Positions 57,679 through 64,000 of a stretch of DNA of 64,000 nucleotides are shown here, piece after piece (the stretch's first letter is position 1; the number at the start of each line of letters is the position of its first letter). The notes beneath the pieces are model-generated. The model did not search any database, had not been told where the DNA came from, and saw nothing but the letters and a program-made list of their open reading frames with translations. Source of the stretch: Amorphus orientalis (GTDB taxonomy: Bacteria > Pseudomonadota > Alphaproteobacteria > Rhizobiales > Amorphaceae); contig NZ_JAUSUL010000002.1 in NCBI RefSeq assembly GCF_030814015.1, forward strand, positions 248,001 to 312,000. Direction: 5' to 3'. Made by a program: the position numbers and the translations under genes.

Positions 57679-59891
57679 ACACGCTCGTCATGGACGACGC
57701 GGTCGAAGAGACCCGCCTGGACCGGCAGGGCGAACACATCGTCGGCAAGCCGCTGGACCGGTACGAAGGACCGCTGAAGGTCTCCGGGACGGCGCCCTAC
57801 GCCTACGAGCATCTTGCCGGCGAAGAGGTCGCCTACGGCTTCGTGGTGACGTCGTCGATCAGCAAGGGCCGGATCGTCTCGGTCGACGCCTCCCGCGCCG
57901 AAGCAGAGCCCGGCGTGCTCGCGGTGATATCCGACGACCGGATCCCGCGCACCTCGGCCCAGCCGATGAGCGGCGGCGCCCAGGTGGTCGACGGACGGGT
58001 CCAGCACTACGGTCAGCCGGTGGCGCTGGTGGTGGCTTCCAGCTTCGAGGCGGCCCGTCATGCGGCCCGGCTCGTGGACGTCGAGTACGAAGCGGAGCAG
58101 GGGCGGTACGTGCTCTCCGAGGAGATGGAGAACGCTGTGAAGTCGGAGGGCGGCGTCATGCCCGCCGACACCGAGCGCGGCAAGTTCGAGGAGGCGTTCG
58201 CCGCCGCCGAAATCCAGATCGACGAGACCTACACGACGCCGAGCCATCATGCCGCCGCCATGGAACCCCATGCGACGGTCGCCAAATGGGACGGCGACAA
58301 GCTCACGATCTGGAGTTCCGGCCAGCTTCTGGAAACCAATCTCAAGCAGATCGCCAACGGCGTCGGTATCGATCCGGAGAACGTCCACCTGATGAGCCCC
58401 TATATCGGGGGCGGCTTCGGGTCCAAGCTCGGCATCGGACCGGACGCGATCATGGCGGCCCTCGGCGCGAAGGCGGTCGGCCGTCCGGTCAAGCTGGCCC
58501 TGACCCGGCCCAACGTCTTCCAGGCCACCTCGCGGCGCTCCGAAACGATCCAGCGCATCCGCATCGGTGCCACCGCCGATGGCCGCATCACCGCGCTCGG
58601 CCACGAGACCTGGGCTGCGAACGCGCCGGACAACACCTTCTTCGAGCCGGCGGGCGTTTCCACCGTGTTCCTCTATGCCGGCGAGAACCGCTGCATCCGC
58701 CACCGGCTGGCCGAGCTGGACACCCTGATCACCTCAGCAGTGCGCGCGCCGGGCGAGGCGGTCGGCATGCTGGCGCTCGAAAACGCCATGGACGAGCTGG
58801 CCGAGCGGCTCGATCTCGACCCTATCGAACTTCGCCGCCGCAACGAGCCGGACGTGTCGCCCCAGGGCGACAAGCCGTTCTCCACGCGGATGCTGCTCGA
58901 CTGTTACGAGGAAGGCGCCCGCCGGTTCGGATGGGAGGACCGGCCGAGCAAGCCGGCCAGCCGTCGCGACGGCGAGTGGCTGATCGGCTACGGAATGGCG
59001 GCGGCGTCGCGGGCGAACCAGATCGTCAAGTCGTCGGCGGAGGTCGCCATCGAGCCGGACGGGCGGGTGACGGTGCGCAGCTCCATGACCGATATCGGCA
59101 CCGGCAGCTACACGATCCTGCAGCAGATCGCCGCCGACATGCTCGGCGTGGATCCGTCGGACGTCACGGTGGAGCTCGGCGATACGCGGTTCCCGGCGGG
59201 TGCCGGGTCAGGCGGCTCCTTCGGCGCCAACAGCTCCGGCGGCTCGGTCTACGTGGCCTGCGAGGAGCTGATCGAAGACCTCGCGGAGAAGCTCGGCGTG
59301 GACCCCGGCAGCGTCACGATGAGCGAGGGACACGTCATCGCCGACAACCGCCGCCAACCGCTGACCGAGGTGCTCGGTGGCGAACGGCTCGTCTCTGTCG
59401 GCACCATCGAGCCGGGCGATACGGGCTCCGACTACGAGCAGGCGAGCTATGGCGCCCATTTCTGCGAGGTGGCGGTCAATTCCGTCACCGGCGAGAGCCG
59501 GGTCCGGCGGCTCCTGACGGTGGCGGCCGCCGGCCGCATCCTCAACGAGAAGACCGCGCGTTCCCAGTGTTTCGGCGGTCAGATCTGGGGCATCGGCTCG
59601 GCGCTCACGGAGGAACTGGTGATCGATCCGCGCACCGGTCTGATCGTCAATCACGACCTGGCCGAGTACCACGTGCCGGTGAACGCCGACGTGCCCCAGC
59701 TCGAGGTCGTCTTCCTGCCGGAACGCGATCCGCACTCCAGTCCGCTCCAGGGCAAGGGCGTGGGCGAACTCGCGCTCGCCGGCGTGGGTGCGGCGGTCAC
59801 CAACGCGATCCACAACGCGACCGGCGTTCGGGTCCGCGACTATCCGGCGACCCTCGACAAGGTGCTGCCAGGGCTGCCGGACGCCGCCTGA
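57675..59891 (+). CDS. paoC: Aldehyde oxidoreductase molybdenum-binding subunit (PaoC-like)
   Basis: A 738-residue large subunit of the xanthine oxidase family. It has the N-terminal [22 protein letters not shown], the cofactor-binding [25 protein letters not shown], and the catalytic glutamate in [11 protein letters not shown] (about residue 698). It probably hydroxylates or oxidises an aromatic or aliphatic aldehyde or heterocycle. The dedicated maturation factor (PaoD-like/XdhC) is not encoded next to it. Its stop is followed after about 40 bases by a strong terminator. Confidence 0.91.
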   Translation: MNTLVMDDAVEETRLDRQGEHIVGKPLDRYEGPLKVSGTAPYAYEHLAGEEVAYGFVVTSSISKGRIVSVDASRAEAEPGVLAVISDDRIPRTSAQPMSGGAQVVDGRVQHYGQPVALVVASSFEAARHAARLVDVEYEAEQGRYVLSEEMENAVKSEGGVMPADTERGKFEEAFAAAEIQIDETYTTPSHHAAAMEPHATVAKWDGDKLTIWSSGQLLETNLKQIANGVGIDPENVHLMSPYIGGGFGSKLGIGPDAIMAALGAKAVGRPVKLALTRPNVFQATSRRSETIQRIRIGATADGRITALGHETWAANAPDNTFFEPAGVSTVFLYAGENRCIRHRLAELDTLITSAVRAPGEAVGMLALENAMDELAERLDLDPIELRRRNEPDVSPQGDKPFSTRMLLDCYEEGARRFGWEDRPSKPASRRDGEWLIGYGMAAASRANQIVKSSAEVAIEPDGRVTVRSSMTDIGTGSYTILQQIAADMLGVDPSDVTVELGDTRFPAGAGSGGSFGANSSGGSVYVACEELIEDLAEKLGVDPGSVTMSEGHVIADNRRQPLTEVLGGERLVSVGTIEPGDTGSDYEQASYGAHFCEVAVNSVTGESRVRRLLTVAAAGRILNEKTARSQCFGGQIWGIGSALTEELVIDPRTGLIVNHDLAEYHVPVNADVPQLEVVFLPERDPHSSPLQGKGVGELALAGVGAAVTNAIHNATGVRVRDYPATLDKVLPGLPDAA

Positions 59892-59933
59892 CATCGGATA
59901 GTGCAGTTCGCGCGGTACATGACCGCGATAGGG

Positions 59934-59967
59934 AACGGCGTCCTCTCTACCGGAGGGCGCCGTTTTT
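59934..59967 (+). terminator. Rho-independent terminator after the paoABC-like operon
   Basis: Stem AACGGCG (59934-59940) and CGCCGTT (59958-59964), with an inner CCTC/GAGG stem, followed by TTT. It lies 42 bases after the large-subunit stop. Confidence 0.84.
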
Positions 59968-60041
59968 CGTTTGGGCTCGCCCATCCCGAAAGCTAGACAG
60001 GCGGTGGACGGCAAAAGCCGCGATTTCGGGAGGTCAGAAAG

Positions 60042-60974
60042 ATGCGCAAGTCCAAGAAGGCAATCGTCACCTGCGCGGTCACGGGGTCCATCCACACCCC
60101 CAGCATGACGCCGTATCTGCCGATCACGGCCGATCAGATCGCCTCCCAGGCGGTCGCGGCCGCCGAAGCCGGGGCGGCTATCCTTCATCTGCACGCGCGC
60201 GACGAGGCGACCGGCAAGCCGACCCAGGCGCCGGAGGCCTATGCGCGCTTCCTGCCGCGCATCAAGGCGGAGTGCGACGCGGTGATCAACATCACCACCG
60301 GCGGCGGGCTCGGCATGTCGCTGGACGACCGGCTGGCCGCCGCCAAGTGGGCGCAGCCGGAAATCGCGTCCATGAACATGGGCAGCTTCAACTTCAACAT
60401 CTCCGGAGCCGCAGGCCGGATCGAGACCTTCCAGCACGACTGGGAAAAGCCCTATCTGGAAATGACGCGCAATTTCATCCTGTCCAACACGTTCGAGGAG
60501 ATCGAGCGGGGGATCGGGGAGCTGGCGGCCAACGGCACCCGGTTCGAGTTCGAGTGCTACGACGTCGGCCACCTCTACAACCTTGCCCACTTCCTCGAGC
60601 GGGGCCTGGTGAAGCCGCCGCTGTTCGTCCAGGGCGTGTTCGGGATCCTCGGCGGGATCGGCGCGGAGATCGACAACCTGATGCACATGCGCTCGGTCGC
60701 CGAGCGGCTGTTCGGAGAGGACTATTATCTTTCGGTGCTGGCGGCCGGCCGCAATCAGATGCCGTTCGCGACCATCAACGCGATCGCCGGCGGGCACGTC
60801 CGGGTCGGGCTGGAGGATTCCGTCTATATCGGGAAGGGCCAGCTGGCCGAGAGCAATGCGGACCAGGTGGCCAAGATCATCCGCATCCTGAACGAGCTGT
60901 CGATCGAGGTGGCGAGCCCGGCGGAAGCCCGCGAGATGCTCGCCCTGAAGGGGGCCGACAGCGTCGCCTTCTAG
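60042..60974 (+). CDS. Beta-keto acid cleavage enzyme (BKACE, DUF849)
   Basis: A 310-residue TIM-barrel enzyme of the 3-keto-5-aminohexanoate cleavage (Kce) family. Zinc ligands His49 and His51 are in HLHAR, with further conserved parts NITTGGGLGMSLDDRL, SFNFN and GQMP-like NQMPFATI. Members condense a beta-keto acid with acetyl-CoA, giving acetoacetate plus a new acyl-CoA. The substrate subgroup cannot be read by eye. ATG with GGGAGG upstream. It is separated from paoABC by a terminator, so it is a separate transcript. Confidence 0.9.
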   Translation: MRKSKKAIVTCAVTGSIHTPSMTPYLPITADQIASQAVAAAEAGAAILHLHARDEATGKPTQAPEAYARFLPRIKAECDAVINITTGGGLGMSLDDRLAAAKWAQPEIASMNMGSFNFNISGAAGRIETFQHDWEKPYLEMTRNFILSNTFEEIERGIGELAANGTRFEFECYDVGHLYNLAHFLERGLVKPPLFVQGVFGILGGIGAEIDNLMHMRSVAERLFGEDYYLSVLAAGRNQMPFATINAIAGGHVRVGLEDSVYIGKGQLAESNADQVAKIIRILNELSIEVASPAEAREMLALKGADSVAF

Positions 60975-61027
60975 GCGTCGTTCCGGACCCGTCACATCGT
61001 GGCGGCGGGTCCGGTCGGCGGATGTCG

Positions 61028-62116
61028 CTACTCCGCCTGGGTGTCCCGTTCGCGGGGGGACAGCGCGGCCACCACGTCGGCCGGGCGGATGACGCCGATA
61101 TGGTCGCCGTCCTCCGTGGTGACGTTGAGGACGCGGCCCGCGCTCAGCGGCTCCATCACGTCCTGCAGCTTGGTGTCGGCGTGGATCTCCGGCGCATCGG
61201 CCGGAGCCTCGCCTTCCGTCATGATGTCGCTGGCGCGCATCACGCCGAGCGGGTTCATGTGGGCCACGAAGTCCGCCACGTAGGCGTTTTCCGGATTGCG
61301 GATGATCTCCGGCGGCGTGCCGCACTGGACGATGCGGCCGCCCTCCATGATCGCGATCCGGTCGCCGATCTTGAAGGCTTCGTCCAGGTCGTGGCTGACG
61401 AAGATGATGGTCCGCTTCAGGTTGCGCTGGAGTTCCAGAAGCTCGTCCTGGAGCCGGTTGCGGATCAGCGGATCGAGCGCGGAGAAGGGCTCGTCCATCA
61501 GCAGGATCGGGGCCTCGGTGGCAAAGGCGCGGGACAGGCCGACGCGCTGCTGCATGCCGCCGGAGAGCTCGCCGACGAGGCGGTCCTCCCAGCCGTTGAG
61601 GCCGACAAGGTCGAGCTGCTTGCGGGCGCGTTCGTCCCGCTCTTTCCGGGAAAGTCCGGCCAACTCCAGGCCGAAGCTGACATTGTCGAGCACGTCGCGC
61701 CAGGGCAGCAGGCCGAACTGCTGGAACACCATGGCGACCCGGTGCAGCCGGATCCGGCGCAGCGTCTTCGCGTCGGCCGAGGTGACGTCGGTCAGCGTGC
61801 CGTCGTCGTTGACCAGCACGCGGCCCCGGCAGACCGGGTTGAGCCCGTTGACGGCCCGCAGCAGGGTCGACTTGCCGGACCCGGACAGGCCCATGAGCAC
61901 CAGGATCTCGCCCTCGGCGACCTCGAGGGAGCAGTTGTGGACGCCGAGGACCTGACCGGTCTCCTCCTGGATCTCCGGGCGCGACTTGCCGGCATCCATC
62001 AGGGGCAGGGCCAGCTCCGGCTTGTCGCCGAAGACGATGTTCACGTCCTCGAAGACGACGGCCTTGGGACGATCCTCCGAGGCGGTCTCCGGCGTTTCGG
62101 ACGGGGTCGTGTTCAT
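61028..62116 (-). CDS. choV: Choline/glycine betaine ABC transporter ATPase (ChoV)
   Basis: A 362-residue ATPase. The N-terminus has VNIVFGDKPELALPLMDAGKSR, EEILVLMGLSGSGKS with Walker A, signature LSGGMQQRVGLSRAF and Walker B LLMDEPFSALDP. A C-terminal region of about 90 residues resembles CBS domains (DIMTEGE, VMEPLSAGRVLNVTTEDGDHIGVI). This is the layout of ChoV/ProV. The ATG at 62116 overlaps the permease stop as ATGA. It powers ChoW for uptake of choline or betaine. Confidence 0.88.
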   Translation of the reverse strand: MNTTPSETPETASEDRPKAVVFEDVNIVFGDKPELALPLMDAGKSRPEIQEETGQVLGVHNCSLEVAEGEILVLMGLSGSGKSTLLRAVNGLNPVCRGRVLVNDDGTLTDVTSADAKTLRRIRLHRVAMVFQQFGLLPWRDVLDNVSFGLELAGLSRKERDERARKQLDLVGLNGWEDRLVGELSGGMQQRVGLSRAFATEAPILLMDEPFSALDPLIRNRLQDELLELQRNLKRTIIFVSHDLDEAFKIGDRIAIMEGGRIVQCGTPPEIIRNPENAYVADFVAHMNPLGVMRASDIMTEGEAPADAPEIHADTKLQDVMEPLSAGRVLNVTTEDGDHIGVIRPADVVAALSPRERDTQAE

Positions 62117-62952
62117 CGGCGCTTTCCTCCGACGCGAAGCACGCGGTCGAGCATGATCGCCACGACCACGATGATGAAGCCGCTTTCGAAGCCGAGTGCG
62201 GTGTTGACCTGGTTCAGGGCGCGGACGACGGGCACGCCGAGACCGTTGGCTCCGACCAGCGCGGCGACGACCACCATGGACAGCGACAGCATGATCGCCT
62301 GGTTGAGGCCGGCCATGATCTGCGGCATGGCGTAGGGCAGTTCCACCTTGATCAGCTTCTGCCAGCCGGTCGCGCCGAAGGAATCGGCGGCTTCCAGGAG
62401 CGGCATCGGGGTGGATACCACGCCCAGATAGGTCAGCCGGATCGGGGCCGGCAGCACGAACACCACGGTCGCGAGCAGGCCGGGCACCATGCCGATGCCG
62501 AAGAAGACGATCGCCGGAATGAGATAGACGAAGGTGGGAAGCGTCTGCATCAGGTCGAGGATCGGCTGCAGCACCCTGTAGAGGTTCGGCCGGTGCGCCG
62601 CCGCGATGCCGACCGGAACGCCGATGGCCATGCAGACGAGACAGGCGGAGACGACGAGGGTGAGGCTCTCCGTCGTTTCCTCCCAGTAGCCCTGGTTGAT
62701 GATGAACAGGAAGCCGAGGACGACGAAGAGCGCCATCTTCCAGCTCTTCTGCAGCCACCAGGCGAGGAGCGCGAAGGCGGCGACGACCGCCAGCTCGGGC
62801 GGTTCCTGCAGGAGCCAGAGGAACCAGTCGATCAGGGTCCCCATGATGTTGGCGAGGCCGTCGAAGAACCAGCCGCCGTTGGCCTGCAGCCAGTTGAAGA
62901 TATCGCTGGCCCAGGCGCCGACGGGAATCTTGTAGTCGGTCAGGAAATCCAC
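62113..62952 (-). CDS. choW: Choline/glycine betaine ABC transporter permease (ChoW)
   Basis: A 279-residue permease with about seven helices of the ProW/ChoW class. VDFLTDYKIPVGAWASDIFNWL at the N-terminus is ChoW-like, and the coupling region DSFGATGWQKLIKVELPYAMPQIMAG, quoted in part, is family-typical. I chose the GTG at 62952 (AAGGG seven bases upstream); an ATG at 63000 is possible but lacks a binding site. It follows the binding-protein gene after a 249-base gap with a strong stem-loop. Confidence 0.87.
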   Translation of the reverse strand: MDFLTDYKIPVGAWASDIFNWLQANGGWFFDGLANIMGTLIDWFLWLLQEPPELAVVAAFALLAWWLQKSWKMALFVVLGFLFIINQGYWEETTESLTLVVSACLVCMAIGVPVGIAAAHRPNLYRVLQPILDLMQTLPTFVYLIPAIVFFGIGMVPGLLATVVFVLPAPIRLTYLGVVSTPMPLLEAADSFGATGWQKLIKVELPYAMPQIMAGLNQAIMLSLSMVVVAALVGANGLGVPVVRALNQVNTALGFESGFIIVVVAIMLDRVLRVGGKRR

Positions 62953-63155
62953 GCGCGAGCCCTTCTGCTGGTGCCTTTGCAGCGCGCGGTCGCCAGCCAT
63001 CGAGGCTGGGTTCGGGAACCGCGCGAGCCGGCAGTGCGGAATACGACGATAAGGCAGGCCCGGTCCGACGCCGAGCCCCGATTGACGCCGTGGTTTACGT
63101 CCCGGAACGTGAACAGGAAAAGCGCGCCTGCGCCTTTCCGATTCGCGGCCCGGCG

Positions 63156-63182
63156 ATCCGCCCGGGCAGAACCCGGGCGGAT
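63156..63182 (-). promoter_or_regulatory. Stem-loop between choX and choW
   Basis: Perfect 11-base stem (ATCCGCCCGGG and CCCGGGCGGAT) with a 5-base loop, 19 bases after the choX stop. No T-run follows on the minus strand. The rest of the 249-base gap (62953-63201) holds nothing coding that I can support. Confidence 0.6.
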
Positions 63183-63201
63183 GCGGTCGGTGCTGTGCGC
63201 C

Positions 63202-64000
63202 TTAAAGGCCCAGCTCTTTCTTGACGGCCGGCAGGCCCGGCTCGCCGTCGACGGTGGTGACACCCTCGAGCCAGCCTTCGAGCACGTCCGGGTTGGCCTT
63301 CAGCCATTCCTCGGTGGCGTCGTCGGCATCCTCGCCGTCATTCAGGATCTTGCCCATGATCTCGTTCTCCATGGGCAGCGAGAACTCGAGGTTCTTCAGG
63401 AGCTTGCCGACGTTCGGGCACTCCTCGACGAAGCCCTTGCGCGTCACCGTGTTGACGACGCCCTCGCCGCCGAAGAAGTCCTCGCCGCCGGTGAGGTACT
63501 TCAGCGAGTAGGTCGAGTTCATCGGATGCGGCTCCCAGCCGAGGAAGACGATGGCCTCTTCCTTCGGATAGGCGCGGCCGACCATGGCCAGCATGCCCTG
63601 CTCGGAGCTCTCGACGATCTCGAAGCCCGAAAGGCCGAACTTGTCCTCCTCGGTCAGCGAGACGAGGTAGGCGTTGCCCTCGTTGCCGGGCTCGATGCCG
63701 TAGATCTTCTCGTCCAGCTCGTCGCGGAAGGTGTTGATGTCGGCGTAGGTCTTCAGGCCCTTGTCGTAGAGATAGGTCGGCACGGCGAGGGTGTACTTGG
63801 TGCCGGTGAGGTTGGTGTGGACCTTCTCGATCTCGCCGGATTCCATGTAGGGGCCGATCGCGGCCTCCTGAGCCGGCATCCAGTTGCCGAGGAACACGTC
63901 CACGTCGTCGCTCTCCAGGGAGGCGAACGTGACCGGCACGGACAGGACCTTCACGTCGACGTCGTAGCCGAGGCCTTCCAGGACGTGCTTGGTCGCCGAG
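63202..64000 (-). CDS. choX: Choline/glycine betaine-binding protein (ChoX), 5' end cut by window
   Basis: The window holds about 265 codons and the reading frame continues past 64000, so the signal peptide is missing. Visible features are VDVFLGNWMPAQEA, which contains the conserved tryptophan of the quaternary-ammonium site, and IVFLGWEPHPMN with a second aromatic box residue. This is the choline/betaine-binding (OpuAC/ChoX) family. A GTG at 63952-63954 is internal, not a start. It is the first gene of the choXWV operon and is followed by a stem-loop. Confidence 0.87.
   Translation of the reverse strand, partial: SATKHVLEGLGYDVDVKVLSVPVTFASLESDDVDVFLGNWMPAQEAAIGPYMESGEIEKVHTNLTGTKYTLAVPTYLYDKGLKTYADINTFRDELDEKIYGIEPGNEGNAYLVSLTEEDKFGLSGFEIVESSEQGMLAMVGRAYPKEEAIVFLGWEPHPMNSTYSLKYLTGGEDFFGGEGVVNTVTRKGFVEECPNVGKLLKNLEFSLPMENEIMGKILNDGEDADDATEEWLKANPDVLEGWLEGVTTVDGEPGLPAVKKELGL

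Noticed and set aside
58286-62335. A 1349-codon plus-strand open frame
   Set aside because: It lies in another frame of the molybdenum large-subunit gene and runs antisense through choV. Its product is arginine- and glycine-rich with no family motifs, as expected from high GC content.

Overview
The window is high-GC DNA from an alphaproteobacterium, most likely of the order Hyphomicrobiales (Rhizobiales). The support is indirect. Uptake systems are unusually dense, the choline/betaine system has the ChoVWX layout known from Sinorhizobium, the siderophore receptor is preceded by a TGA-N9-TCA iron-responsive (RirA-type) operator, and start codons include GTG and TTG. I saw no rRNA, tRNA, CRISPR array, transposase or integrase. 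Coding density is high, and long open frames opposite the real genes are common because of the GC content.

Layout. (1) 1-6012, minus strand: a sugar/polyol ABC importer (binding protein, two permeases, a small two-helix protein, two ATPases) followed by dhaL, suggesting a triose or polyol substrate. (2) 6247-11296, minus: a TRAP transporter (dctPQM-like) behind an opine-dehydrogenase-family protein and a 3-hydroxyacyl-CoA-dehydrogenase-family protein. (3) 11476-18379, minus: TonB-dependent siderophore receptor, FhuCDB-type transporter and a siderophore-interacting reductase, with no siderophore biosynthesis genes. (4) 18935-23012: an acyl-CoA dehydrogenase, two IclR regulators and a bicupin protein. 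(5) 23128-38048: the most interesting region. One nine-gene minus-strand operon (32254 to 23128) encodes an alpha/beta hydrolase, an extradiol-type VOC enzyme, an atypical SDR, a TPP enzyme, an aspartate-dehydrogenase-like enzyme, an aldehyde dehydrogenase, a second SDR, an FprA-like reductase and a flavodoxin. A second minus-strand operon (37199 to 32500) encodes a small HTH-like protein, a Rieske oxygenase, a pentapeptide-repeat protein and a NitT/TauT-type ABC importer. A short divergent plus-strand pair encodes an unknown 107-residue protein and a Rid-family protein. Both promoter regions carry the same GTTC-N6-GAAC-N5-GTTC operator array, so these genes look like one regulon for a probably nitrogen-containing aromatic compound. 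(6) 38094-45648: a Liv-type ABC importer split over two divergent operons around a GntR regulator, with an aldo/keto reductase, a TIGR04076-like protein and an NTF2-like protein. (7) 45722-48053: a CoA racemase/transferase and an acyl-CoA dehydrogenase. (8) 48272-55871: an isochorismate-synthase-like gene, a LysR regulator, a shikimate-dehydrogenase-like gene, an ABC importer and an FAD oxidoreductase, linked by similar LysR-type boxes. (9) 56195-60974: a cytosolic PaoABC-type molybdenum aldehyde oxidoreductase and a beta-keto acid cleavage enzyme. (10) 61028-64000: choVWX, cut by the window end.

The overall picture is a chain of self-contained import-plus-degradation modules, most with their own regulator or operator. 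A recurring detail is a strong stem-loop directly after the binding-protein gene in five separate transporter operons, which would favour high binding-protein to permease ratios.
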